A stretch of 64,000 nt of DNA. It comes from JAVVXB01 sp036651815. GTDB lineage: Bacteria > Bacillota > Clostridia > Christensenellales > CAG-138. Made by a program: the position numbers and the translations under genes. Under the pieces are notes generated by a model, which searched no databases, was not told where the DNA came from, and saw only the letters and a list, made by a program, of their open reading frames with translations. Location: NCBI GenBank assembly GCA_036651815.1, contig JAVVXB010000009.1:1-64000 (forward strand), read 5' to 3'. Below, piece after piece: positions 33,538 to 42,163 of this stretch; within the stretch, counting starts at the first letter, position 1; each line of letters begins with the position of its first letter.

Positions 33538-35628
33538 ATGGACAGAGTTTTTCAAGTTGCGGCAATCTCCATTTCGGCCATTGCCTTTGCATTTGCGGCA
33601 TGGTTGTTTTTATGGGTCAAGCGGTTGCCATCCGAAAATGTGAAGATCGCTAAGGCTGGGGATCTTATCAAACGCGGTGCGCGCACCTTCTTACGCAAGG
33701 AATACATTGTACTCGCAAAGTTTGCGGGAGTTGCTGGAATTCTTATCTTCCTGTTTCTGCCGTCGCCCATCTGGAAAGGTGATATTCTCCAAAATGCCAT
33801 CATGGCTATTGCCTATTTCATGGGCAATATCTTCTCCGCCATCGCGGGTAAAATCGGCATCGAAGTATCCACAATTGCGAACGTAAAAGCCGCTGAAGCG
33901 GCGAAAAAAGGCATCAAGCCGTCCTTTATGGCGGGCTTCCGTGGTGGCGCCGTCATGGGCATGGCCGTTGTGGGCGCAAGTCTTTTGGGCGTAACGCTGG
34001 TCTTTATGCTCACCGGCGATGCAACAACGGTGCTTGGTTTCAGCTTCGGCGCAAGCTCGCTGGCATTGTTTGCCAAGGCAGGCGGCGGCATCTTTACCAA
34101 GACCGCTGACATCAGTGCGGATCTTGTAGGTAAGGTTGAACTGGGTATTCCCGAAGACGATCCGCGCAACCCCGCAGTCATTGCAGATAACGTCGGCGAT
34201 AACGTAGGTGACGTGGCCGGCATGGGCGCGGACTTGTTCGACTCCAACGTTGCCTCCATGGCAGCGGCGTTGATTATGGCGGTTGCTCTGGATAAAACAC
34301 TTGGCGTTTCCCGCAATGTCGCCATGGTGTTTTGTTTTGCCGCACTGGGACTTTTGGCCTCTATCATTGGAGTCATGACGGCACGGATTGGAAAAAATGG
34401 TAATCCAACAAATGCGCTCAACTCCAGCACCTATGTAACGACCGGCGTCTATATTCTGCTTACCGCAGCAGCTACCGCCGTATTTGGGTTTTCCTGGCGC
34501 ATTTGGATGGCCTGCATCTTTGGTCTTGTTGTAGGCGTCATCATTGGCATCACGACGGACTATTTTACCGACGATCACCGCAAGCCAGTCCACCATGTGG
34601 CAAAGGCCAGTAAGTCCGGCCCCGCATTCACCATTCTCTCTGGTATCTCCTATGGATTTCTAAGTGTGCTGCCTGCCATGATCGGCATTGGCCTTTCTGC
34701 GCTAGCAGCATACAAGCTCTGTGAGCCCATTGATCCCGCCCACCCCCTGGAATTTGCATTGTTTGGCATCTCCATGGCGGCAGTCGGCATGCTTTCCATC
34801 GTGGGCATGATCGTCTCCAACGATGCTTACGGACCCATTGTGGACAACGCGCGTGGTTTGGCTGAGATGGGTAATCTTGGCGAAGATGTGCTTAACATTA
34901 CTGACGAGCTAGACTCGGCTGGCAATACGGTCAAGGCCGTTACCAAGGGCTTTGCCATTTCCGCAGCAGGTTTGACCGTCATCGCGCTGTTGGGCGCGTT
35001 TATGAGCGAAGTCAACGTCGCCGCCGCTGAGCTGGGCGTTGTTGGACTGACGGGCTTTGACATTATGAACCCATTGGTGTTCTTTGGTCTGCTCGTTGGT
35101 GCAGCCATCCCCGCGGTGTTTTCTGCAATGTTGATATTGGGCGTCGATCGCAACGCACAACGTATGGTTGCTGAAATTCACCGTCAGTTCCGCGAAATCA
35201 TCGGATTGAAGGAAGGCAAAGAAGGCGTTGAACCGGAATATGACCGTTGCATTGAAATTGCTACCACCGGCGCAATTAAAGAGTTGATCCCCGCTGGATT
35301 GACGGCCATCATCGCCACGCTCGTGGTTGGATTTGTCGGCGGCGTGCAGGCCATCGGTGGCTTCTTAACGGGTAACATCATCAGCGGAATTCTGTTGGCA
35401 CTGTTTATGAGCAATGCTGGTGGGCTTTGGGATAATTCCAAGAAGTATGTGGAATCCGGGCATGAAGGCGGCAAAGGCTCCGACGCGCACAAGGCTGCGA
35501 TCGTTGGCGATACCGTTGGCGATCCATTCAAGGACACCGCAGGCCCCTCCATCAATACGCAGATTACGGTTGTATCTCTGGTTGCCTCGTTGATGTCCAC
35601 CCTGTTCCTCACCTGGTCGCTATTTTAA
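33538..35628 (+). CDS. hppA: Membrane-bound pyrophosphatase (ion-pumping, K+-independent type)
   Basis: A 696-residue pump that couples PPi hydrolysis to H+ (or Na+) export through about 16 helices. The catalytic stretch DDPRNPAVIADNVGDNVGD and the C-terminal GDTVGDPFKDTAGPS are intact. In the motif that sets potassium dependence the sequence is GNTVKAVTKG: the Lys after GNTV, where K+-dependent enzymes have Ala, marks the K+-independent subfamily, which normally pumps H+. It is a single gene with its own promoter and terminator. In anaerobes it recovers energy from biosynthetic PPi. Confidence 0.95.
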   Translation: MDRVFQVAAISISAIAFAFAAWLFLWVKRLPSENVKIAKAGDLIKRGARTFLRKEYIVLAKFAGVAGILIFLFLPSPIWKGDILQNAIMAIAYFMGNIFSAIAGKIGIEVSTIANVKAAEAAKKGIKPSFMAGFRGGAVMGMAVVGASLLGVTLVFMLTGDATTVLGFSFGASSLALFAKAGGGIFTKTADISADLVGKVELGIPEDDPRNPAVIADNVGDNVGDVAGMGADLFDSNVASMAAALIMAVALDKTLGVSRNVAMVFCFAALGLLASIIGVMTARIGKNGNPTNALNSSTYVTTGVYILLTAAATAVFGFSWRIWMACIFGLVVGVIIGITTDYFTDDHRKPVHHVAKASKSGPAFTILSGISYGFLSVLPAMIGIGLSALAAYKLCEPIDPAHPLEFALFGISMAAVGMLSIVGMIVSNDAYGPIVDNARGLAEMGNLGEDVLNITDELDSAGNTVKAVTKGFAISAAGLTVIALLGAFMSEVNVAAAELGVVGLTGFDIMNPLVFFGLLVGAAIPAVFSAMLILGVDRNAQRMVAEIHRQFREIIGLKEGKEGVEPEYDRCIEIATTGAIKELIPAGLTAIIATLVVGFVGGVQAIGGFLTGNIISGILLALFMSNAGGLWDNSKKYVESGHEGGKGSDAHKAAIVGDTVGDPFKDTAGPSINTQITVVSLVASLMSTLFLTWSLF

Positions 35629-35664
35629 GCAATTGAATTCACGATAATCCCTAACCGCGTTATG

Positions 35665-35706
35665 AAAAACACGGGACTGTTCCGGAATGGACAGCCCCGT
35701 GTTTTT
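35665..35706 (+). terminator. Terminator after hppA
   Basis: A long stem (AAAAACACGGG with CCCGTGTTTTT, plus inner CTGT/ACAG pairs) about 36 bp past the stop, ending in T5. Confidence 0.9.
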
Positions 35707-36129
35707 ATCGATTGGGTTTGGCCACGCTGTCAGCGCGATTATCGCTGTTCTACAATTGATGCTCCTTGGTTTTATTGATGGCATTTATCATTTTTTGGCT
35801 TACGGTGGATTTTTTCCCTTGTTTCAATAAAAAATTCTCTGTCTTACTAATGATAAATCCGAAGTTTTAACTTTTTAATGGAAATACAGATATCCGAGGT
35901 GCTTAGCTTGGAATTGAGAAACATCCTCTGTTTCAGATCGTTTGTAACGCAGCTGCTTTCAATATTGGCATTGGTAAGAACGCTCGCTCGCTGCACCTGA
36001 TTTGCTTACCTGATACCATTCAGCAGCACATTCTCACGACGCCGCACTGCCAACAGGAATCTGATGGAAAAATAACAACGCGCCCATGACGAACGCGTGA
36101 AAACTGAAAACACGCCAACCCGATGCTCT
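35707..36129. other. Gene-free AT-rich stretch
   Basis: No open frame with a ribosome site or recognisable protein was found. A short ACGCG/CGCGT hairpin with a T-rich tail on the minus strand (about 36065-36105) may terminate the pentapeptide gene. Confidence 0.4.
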
Positions 36130-36801
36130 TTAAATTTGGATATTCACACCAGCAAGCAGTTGTCCCAGCTGGGCAGCTTGTTCCAAATTCACCATGGCAC
36201 CGCGCAGCTCCTGACCCATGATGCTAATTCCCCGCAAATCCGAGGTAGATAGGTCGATACCTTTCAGTTCCGTCTGAAACAATTCGCATTTCCCAAGATC
36301 ACATGCAGAAAAAGCCACCTGCTTCAATTGACAACCTGCCAAACTGGCCGAATTTAGATTGCAATTCAGAAATGAAGTATATTTCATCTTCGATCCATTC
36401 AAATTCGCATAACGCAAGAGGCAGTCCTGAAAGGTCACATCCAGGCAATATGCCTCATTCAGGTTAGTGCCAAGCATCTTGCAGTTGTTCATTGTGACAC
36501 GCTGCAGGGAGGCTTTGTTCATCTGGCAATTGGACAGATCGCATTGTTCAAAAACGCAATCATCAAAGGATGTCCGTTCCAGCGAGCAGTCCAACAGTTT
36601 GCAGCCGATCAGGCAGCAGCCATGAAATTCCACTCGATCCAACCTTTCGGATGACATGCACAGCCCTTCAAAAAGCAGCTTCTCAAGATCGAGTTCCTCT
36701 TGCGCAGATTGCAGCAATATGGCCGATAAATTCGGCGGGGATTGCAACATGGTTCGATCCAGACGCGGTGATTTCACTTTGATACCCATCATTTTTTCCA
36801 T
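36130..36801 (-). CDS. Pentapeptide-repeat protein
   Basis: A 223-residue protein made largely of A(D/N)LXX-type pentapeptides from about residue 45 to 200 (LEGLCMS, LIGCKLLDCSLERTSF, ANLNGSKMKYTSF, ASLAGC), which fold into a right-handed quadrilateral beta helix. It is rich in Cys. Some relatives mimic DNA and protect gyrase, but most are uncharacterised, and no gyrase-protection signature is visible. ATG 36801 sits exactly 6 bases after an extended -10 box, predicting a leaderless mRNA. A GGAG lies in those 6 bases and would suit the ATG ATG 12-15 bases downstream if transcription began earlier. Confidence 0.8.
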   Translation of the reverse strand: MEKMMGIKVKSPRLDRTMLQSPPNLSAILLQSAQEELDLEKLLFEGLCMSSERLDRVEFHGCCLIGCKLLDCSLERTSFDDCVFEQCDLSNCQMNKASLQRVTMNNCKMLGTNLNEAYCLDVTFQDCLLRYANLNGSKMKYTSFLNCNLNSASLAGCQLKQVAFSACDLGKCELFQTELKGIDLSTSDLRGISIMGQELRGAMVNLEQAAQLGQLLAGVNIQI

Positions 36802-36807
36802 GGCTCC

Positions 36808-36816
36808 AGTATAGCA
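36808..36816 (-). promoter_or_regulatory. Extended -10 promoter of the pentapeptide gene
   Basis: On the minus strand TGCTATACT ends 6 bases before the ATG at 36801, the same arrangement as at holA and mutY. A weak TTGCTC lies 18 bp upstream. Confidence 0.6.
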
Positions 36817-36999
36817 CACCCCTGCTGAAGTGAGCAAAATAGATTCGCAGCGTTTGAACGCTTCATCTCAACTCTCAGAAATTACAAACCATCAGGTCTT
36901 CTGCCCGTTTGGCTTTCAACCTGATGGTGCATAGATGATATCAGCAAAATTGGACTGTCGCAGCAGATATATATTAGACGACCGCTACTCCCGGAAACG

Positions 37000-38388
37000 T
37001 TACTTTTTTCTGCTGACTCTTGGTTTGATCTTGTAGATGAGAAGCATTAGCGCTGCAAAGTAAGCAATCAGCAGCCCGAAGGTGAGCATCAGCATGGTCT
37101 CAGACTGGGGAGCCAGTGAAACAAATGCGAGCATCGGTGCACCAAGAACGATGGCAAAGCTGCTGCCCGTCACAAGATTGTTTGCTGCTGGTGTCCGGTA
37201 ATACGGATCGATTTCGCGAAGAAGCAATACGCCAGAGCTAATGGTTCCCGTCATCATGCCGAACATCGAAAAATACCCTTCATAGAAGTACCCGGGATAT
37301 GTCTTTTTACATACAGTTTTTAGATAGATATGGGTTACAATGCACCCAGAAACCGCCATCAGGATGAATGGCAACCAGAGATTCTGCATGTCGGAAATAT
37401 CGATGGAAGCAATGCCACAGATAATCATAAAATCAAACGCCGCGCCCGAAATTCGGTTAAGCAAATAACTGTTCTGATACTGCCGCGTCATAATCTTCAC
37501 CTTGCGCAAGGAGCAAAATACTGCGCGGCAAGCCATGGCGAGTACCGAGCCAACAATAAAATTGAATCCCCAAAGTATGGAGTTCACGGTTTTACCAATC
37601 CCTGGGGCAATTGCATTCAGCCCTGTTGTAATGCCCTTAGTGAGTAAGAACGTTGCCAAATAAATCAGCAAGACCAAGGCCAGCTGCACAGAAAAACGAT
37701 CAACAGACTCCGAAATCGGAATTTCATTTTTATCCTCAAAGCAATCTGTGGAGGTTGATCCGGAAAGCTTCGGTGGGTTCTGTATCGCGATCTTGCCTTT
37801 TTTCCGTAGAATTGATAAATAGATCACCCCAACCGTGCAGGCACAAAGATATCCGGCAGCAGCAATGGAAAGCCCGAAGGATTGCCCGTTTGCAAAGCCC
37901 ATCTGTTCATACATCAGACCTACATTATTGGCCTGTCCGGGGCCCTGACCATATCCCATCGGCAGCAGAATGCCGGCTGCTTTAAACAACCCCGGCATGA
38001 TGGTATAGCCCAGCGTGACCGTGATTGCAAGTCCCACAATGCCCTGAATGAGATAGGAGCCAATGATAACCGCGCCACTTTTCAACCCGATTAGCTCGCC
38101 TTTCAATTCACCGCCATCATCGTTTGGCACCCGCAGGGACATGGCAATAAAGCCAATGGCAATGGCATGATAGGTCACGGTTTCCAAAAATTCGGAGGAG
38201 ATGTTGATTACATTAAATTCGCGTAATAACAGCAGCAGAAAACCTGCCAGCACCGGTGTCGGAATCAAAAGCTTGCGGATAAATGCGACTTTACGAAGCA
38301 GTACATTGGAGATCAGCATCATTCCGGCAAGAATGCCATAGGAGATGATTGGATTCCAGAGCGCTGTATTTTCATAAGAAAATATCAT
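37000..38388 (-). CDS. Sodium/glutamate symporter-like transporter (GltS family)
   Basis: A 462-residue membrane protein with about ten helices. Segments such as MGYGQGPGQANNVGLMYEQMGF, MTGTISSGVLLLREID and the internal two-half symmetry fit the GltS-type Na+:dicarboxylate fold. ATG 38388 was chosen because GGGGGA lies 8 bases upstream; the longer frame has no site. It follows a decarboxylase beta subunit and a 46-residue OadG-like protein on the same strand, so it may import an amino or keto acid using the sodium gradient. The exact substrate is not evident. Confidence 0.65.
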   Translation of the reverse strand: MIFSYENTALWNPIISYGILAGMMLISNVLLRKVAFIRKLLIPTPVLAGFLLLLLREFNVINISSEFLETVTYHAIAIGFIAMSLRVPNDDGGELKGELIGLKSGAVIIGSYLIQGIVGLAITVTLGYTIMPGLFKAAGILLPMGYGQGPGQANNVGLMYEQMGFANGQSFGLSIAAAGYLCACTVGVIYLSILRKKGKIAIQNPPKLSGSTSTDCFEDKNEIPISESVDRFSVQLALVLLIYLATFLLTKGITTGLNAIAPGIGKTVNSILWGFNFIVGSVLAMACRAVFCSLRKVKIMTRQYQNSYLLNRISGAAFDFMIICGIASIDISDMQNLWLPFILMAVSGCIVTHIYLKTVCKKTYPGYFYEGYFSMFGMMTGTISSGVLLLREIDPYYRTPAANNLVTGSSFAIVLGAPMLAFVSLAPQSETMLMLTFGLLIAYFAALMLLIYKIKPRVSRKK

Positions 38389-38544
38389 TTGTATATCCCC
38401 CATTTTCAGCGATAAAAATACCGCGTGCCTATCGGTTTTCAAGTCTTAATTGTCACTCGAATCGTCATCGCCAATGGAAGGGAGGATGTTTTCCCCCCTT
38501 CCTTCCAGGTGTACCGACCGGGACAATCCAGTTCATTTGCGCAT

Positions 38545-38685
38545 TTATTTATTCTTTTTTGGTTTCAGCCCGGTCAGCCAATTCAGCAAACCAATGCAGA
38601 GCATGATGATGCCTGTTACCAGGAAAATGCCCAGCATTCCTTTTGCCATGACCGGTAGTGTAAATAAAAACTGTTCAATATTCAT
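38545..38685 (-). CDS. OadG-related small membrane subunit
   Basis: A 46-residue protein with one transmembrane helix (about 15-38) and a basic KPKKNK tail, in the gap between oadB and the GltS-like gene. AGGGGAAC lies 8 bases before the ATG at 38685. It starts 10 bp after the oadB stop. Size, topology and position match the small gamma-type subunits that accompany sodium-pumping decarboxylase beta subunits. Confidence 0.7.
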   Translation of the reverse strand: MNIEQFLFTLPVMAKGMLGIFLVTGIIMLCIGLLNWLTGLKPKKNK

Positions 38686-38695
38686 AGACGTTCCC

Positions 38696-39817
38696 CTATC
38701 CCAACAAATTCAGTATCAATCCGCCTGCAATGACGGATGCAATCTGCCCGGAGACGTTTGCACCGGCCGCATGCATCAGCAGAAAGTTCTGGTTGTCCTC
38801 AGCAAGTCCCATCTTATGTACCACACGCGCAGACATTGGGAACGCTGAAATCCCCGCCGCGCCAATCATGGGGTTGACCTTATGCTTGCAAAACAGATTC
38901 ATAATTTTTGCAAACATAACGCCACCAATGGTATCAAAAACAAAGGCGACCAGTCCAAGCCCCAAAATCAGCATCGTGCGAGGATTCAAAAATGCATCTG
39001 CCTGCATACGCGCAGCCACGGTGATCCCAAGAAACAGCGTAATGAGATTGGCCAGCACCTTTTGGGCAGTATCAGAGAGTGAATTCAATACGCCGCATTC
39101 GCGAATAAGATTCCCAAACATGAGGAATCCGATCAGTGCAACGGATCGCGGAGAGACGATGCCCGCAACAATGGTCACCAAGATGGGAAACAAAATGCGC
39201 GTGAGCTTGGTGACATTCGTCTTTGAATATTCCATTCGAATTCGCCGTTCATCCTTCGTTGTGATCATTCTGATAATGGGTGGCTGCACAATCGGCACAA
39301 GCGCCATATACGAATAGGCTGCAACGATGATCGGCCCAAGATAGTTCGAGTTAAAGTAGCTGGCCACAAATATAGAGGTTGGGCCATCCGCCGCGCCAAT
39401 GATGGCAATTGAGGCCGCATCTTTGATTGGAAAGCCCAGCAAAGAGGCTAGGCTCAGCGTGAAAAAAATGCCGAACTGTGCCGCTGCGCCAAACAGCATG
39501 AGCTTTGGATTGTTCAGCAACGGGCCAAAGTCAATCATTGCGCCGATGCCGATAAACAGCAGCAGCGGAAACAATTCGTTGGCTATACCTGAATCAAACA
39601 GCACATCAATAATGCCGATTTCTCGCACACCCTCAATCACCTGTGTAACTGCACCGGACATTGGCAGATTCACCAGAATCGCACCAAACCCCATGGGCAG
39701 CAGCAGCGCAGGTTCCATATCCTTCTTAATAGCAAGAAAGATCAGCAACCCTCCGATGATCCACATGACAACCTGTTGCCATTGAAGATTCCCTAAATTT
39801 CCGAATATTACTTCCAC
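38696..39817 (-). CDS. oadB: Sodium-translocating decarboxylase beta subunit (OadB/GcdB-like)
   Basis: A 373-residue membrane protein, the Na+-channel and decarboxylation subunit of oxaloacetate, glutaconyl-CoA or methylmalonyl-CoA decarboxylase. The functional motifs are present: DSGIANELFPLLLFIGIGAMIDFGP with the key Asp, AADGPTSIFVAS, and the C-terminal GAAGISAFPMSARVV and MHAAGANVSGQIASV. The start is GTG 39817 with TTGGAG upstream. The carboxyltransferase (alpha) and biotin carrier genes are not adjacent, so which decarboxylase it belongs to is open. Confidence 0.88.
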   Translation of the reverse strand: MEVIFGNLGNLQWQQVVMWIIGGLLIFLAIKKDMEPALLLPMGFGAILVNLPMSGAVTQVIEGVREIGIIDVLFDSGIANELFPLLLFIGIGAMIDFGPLLNNPKLMLFGAAAQFGIFFTLSLASLLGFPIKDAASIAIIGAADGPTSIFVASYFNSNYLGPIIVAAYSYMALVPIVQPPIIRMITTKDERRIRMEYSKTNVTKLTRILFPILVTIVAGIVSPRSVALIGFLMFGNLIRECGVLNSLSDTAQKVLANLITLFLGITVAARMQADAFLNPRTMLILGLGLVAFVFDTIGGVMFAKIMNLFCKHKVNPMIGAAGISAFPMSARVVHKMGLAEDNQNFLLMHAAGANVSGQIASVIAGGLILNLLG

Positions 39818-40007
39818 GTTAGTTCTCCAATCCTTAAAATACCAAGTGTATCATACGATAAAACTACACCGATAGCAATTGCAAATGCTTTTTCTTTAAT
39901 ATGCGCTTGATGTCAACGCAAAAATCTTTATGCTGTCTTTATTCATTTAAATATATTCGCAAAAAATATTTTGCTGCAAATACCGATTTCTTTGTGGATG
40001 AAAACTG

Positions 40008-40016
40008 TGATATAAT
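40008..40016 (+). promoter_or_regulatory. Extended -10 promoter of the sensor kinase operon
   Basis: TGATATAAT, a perfect extended -10, 35 bp before the ATG at 40051 and divergent from oadB. GCAAGGAAA is the ribosome site. Confidence 0.65.
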
Positions 40017-40050
40017 ACATACAGAGTTTATCATTGCAAGGAAATATAGC

Positions 40051-41142
40051 ATGCACCTCAATTCAATTTCAAAGATGCAACGCAGTCCCATCCAAAGATG
40101 GCTTCGTGATACGCTTATCACTGTCGGCATCCTTACCGCAGCAATCGTTCTGTGTGTGTTGCTCGTCATGATTGATGACGTACATCATGGCGATGCCTAT
40201 GTCTCCATGGTATTTATTCTGGCGGTTCTGCTGACCTCCCGTTTTACAGACGGCTATCCTTATGGCATAATCGCTTCTCTCGTCAGTGTTTTGGCTGTCA
40301 ACTATTTTTTCACGTATCCCTATTGGGCATTCAATTTTTCTTTACCGGGATATCCCATCACTATTATCTGCATGTTGGGTGTTTCTATCACCACCAGCAT
40401 GCTTACTTCCAGAATCAAGCAGCAGGAATACCTGCATTATGAAACCGAGTGTGAAAAGATGCGCGCCAATCTGCTGCGCGCGGTTTCCCACGATCTGCGT
40501 ACACCACTGACCTCCATCCTCGGTGCCAACTCCGCCATCATGGAAAACGACGATGTGCTAACCAAGCAACAACGCATGCAACTGTTGCACGATGTAAATG
40601 AAGACGCTCAGTGGCTCATCCGCATGGTCGAAAATCTACTGACCATCACGCGCATTCAGCAGGATCAGTCCGTAGAAATTGTCAAGACGCCCGAAGCCAC
40701 CGAGGAAGTCGTTGCGGAAGCTGTTCATAAATTTCACAAACGCTTTCCCGAAGTCGTCATTGCCGTTTCTGTGCCGGACGCATTGTTGATTTGCCCGATG
40801 GATGCAATTCTCATTGAACAGGTTTTGATTAATCTGCTTGAAAATGCTGTGCTGCATGCCTACGGAGCAACGAGCATCGCGCTGTCCGTCACCACGCAAG
40901 GGGAAGATGCTGTTTTTTCCGTCACCGACAATGGCTGCGGATTGACGAAGGATCAGCTTTGCGCTAGTTCGAAAGGAATATTATTCGCCCCTGAGCGCCA
41001 AGGCGACGGCAAGAAAAACATGGGAATCGGGTTATCCGTCTGCAATACGATCGTCCAGGCGCACGGCGGTATTTTTCAATTAGAAAATCGAGCCAGCGGA
41101 GGGGCGATCTTCCGTTTCAAATTACCTTTGAAAGAGGCGTAA
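40051..41142 (+). CDS. KdpD-like sensor histidine kinase (short form)
   Basis: A 363-residue membrane kinase. A DUF4118 four-helix module (about residues 15-120) lies at the N-terminus, as in KdpD. The HisKA box (AVSHDLRTPLTS, phospho-acceptor His) and HATPase boxes (INLLENAVLHA, VTDNGCGL, MGIGLSVC) follow. The KdpD-specific N-terminal KdpD and Usp domains are absent, and no kdpFABC genes are nearby, so the signal may not be potassium. ATG 40051 is fixed by AAGGAAA. The response regulator follows after 2 bp. Confidence 0.85.
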   Translation: MHLNSISKMQRSPIQRWLRDTLITVGILTAAIVLCVLLVMIDDVHHGDAYVSMVFILAVLLTSRFTDGYPYGIIASLVSVLAVNYFFTYPYWAFNFSLPGYPITIICMLGVSITTSMLTSRIKQQEYLHYETECEKMRANLLRAVSHDLRTPLTSILGANSAIMENDDVLTKQQRMQLLHDVNEDAQWLIRMVENLLTITRIQQDQSVEIVKTPEATEEVVAEAVHKFHKRFPEVVIAVSVPDALLICPMDAILIEQVLINLLENAVLHAYGATSIALSVTTQGEDAVFSVTDNGCGLTKDQLCASSKGILFAPERQGDGKKNMGIGLSVCNTIVQAHGGIFQLENRASGGAIFRFKLPLKEA

Positions 41143-41144
41143 AT

Positions 41145-41852
41145 ATGGCAAACTGCGATCGCATTTTGGTTGTGGAGGACGAAGCAAACATCATCGGTTT
41201 TATGTCAGCTATTCTCACCGCCAACAATTATGAGGTGATTAAAGCCGTTACGGGTTCTGAGTCGTTGATGATGATCACCTCGTATTGTCCGGATCTCGTC
41301 ATTTTGGATCTTGGTCTGCCGGACACCGATGGACTTAATATTCTTAAATCCATGCGGGAATGGTCGCAGATCCCCATCATCGTGGTATCTGCCCGCTCGC
41401 ATGAAAAAGACAAGGTATCTGCATTGGATCTCGGTGCGGACGATTATGTCACCAAGCCGTTTTCCACAGGTGAACTGTTGGCGCGGGTACGCACGGCACT
41501 ACGGCACAAAAACCAAAAAGAAACCATCCTCACCGCTTCTCTGGATGGAATTTTTCGCTGTGATGATTTACTCATTGATTACACAAAACGGCGCGTATTT
41601 CTAAAGGGTGAAGAAATTCGGCTTACACAGATTGAATACCGGATTGCCGCCTTACTCTCTCAATACGCGGGCCGCGTGCTGACCTATGACTTTCTTCTCA
41701 AAAACGTGTGGGGTCCTAACTCCTCCTTCGACAATCAAATTCTGCGCGTCAACATGGCCAACATCCGCCGCAAAATTGAACAAAACCCCGCCGCGCCTAA
41801 ATATATTTTTACGGAAATTGGCGTCGGCTATCGAATGGCAGAATGCGACTAG
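41145..41852 (+). CDS. OmpR/KdpE-family response regulator
   Basis: A 235-residue regulator. The receiver domain has the acidic pair VEDE, the phosphorylatable Asp in VILDLGLPD (about residue 52) and the Lys in DYVTKPF. The C-terminal winged helix ends in FTEIGVGYRM, typical of KdpE. It is co-translated with the sensor. Likely targets are the divergent oadB operon or the nucleobase permease gene downstream; this is inferred from position only. Confidence 0.9.
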   Translation: MANCDRILVVEDEANIIGFMSAILTANNYEVIKAVTGSESLMMITSYCPDLVILDLGLPDTDGLNILKSMREWSQIPIIVVSARSHEKDKVSALDLGADDYVTKPFSTGELLARVRTALRHKNQKETILTASLDGIFRCDDLLIDYTKRRVFLKGEEIRLTQIEYRIAALLSQYAGRVLTYDFLLKNVWGPNSSFDNQILRVNMANIRRKIEQNPAAPKYIFTEIGVGYRMAECD

Positions 41853-42163
41853 AAAATATTTTTTTTAATTTCTGCGCGGTTTATGCCCATCTTTTCTCGT
41901 CAATGGCCGCGCAAAATCGTTAAAATAGTCGCGTCATTTTATGTGTTGCCAACATCGAAGCGGAAAAAATACGCTGATTTAATGCGTTTTAGTGCAATAA
42001 TCCTGCTCAAATGGAATGACATTATAAATTCTTTATACAAAACGACACTTTTTTAACAGCAATTTGCATCCCCTGTCCTGCATACTGTGTAGGGGGGGAT
42101 GTCTTTCTATTTTGTTTCCCTCAGCAGATCTGAACATACAAATATTTGGAGGAGGTATCAATC
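41853..42163 (+). promoter_or_regulatory. Leader of the nucleobase permease with two hairpins
   Basis: GCGCGG (41874-41879) and CCGCGC (41907-41912) could end the two-component operon. At 42067-42101, CATCCCC pairs with GGGGATG ahead of TCTTTCTATTTTG, resembling an attenuator before the permease. No PyrR-binding or purine riboswitch consensus was recognised. Confidence 0.45.

Noticed and set aside
33690..34596. Long minus-strand frames opposite hppA
   Set aside because: Antisense shadows of a highly conserved gene; composition is typical of reverse-frame translation.
39901..40050. Longer start for the KdpD-like kinase
   Set aside because: The extension contains the promoter; ATG 40051 has a good ribosome site and fits the family's N-terminus.
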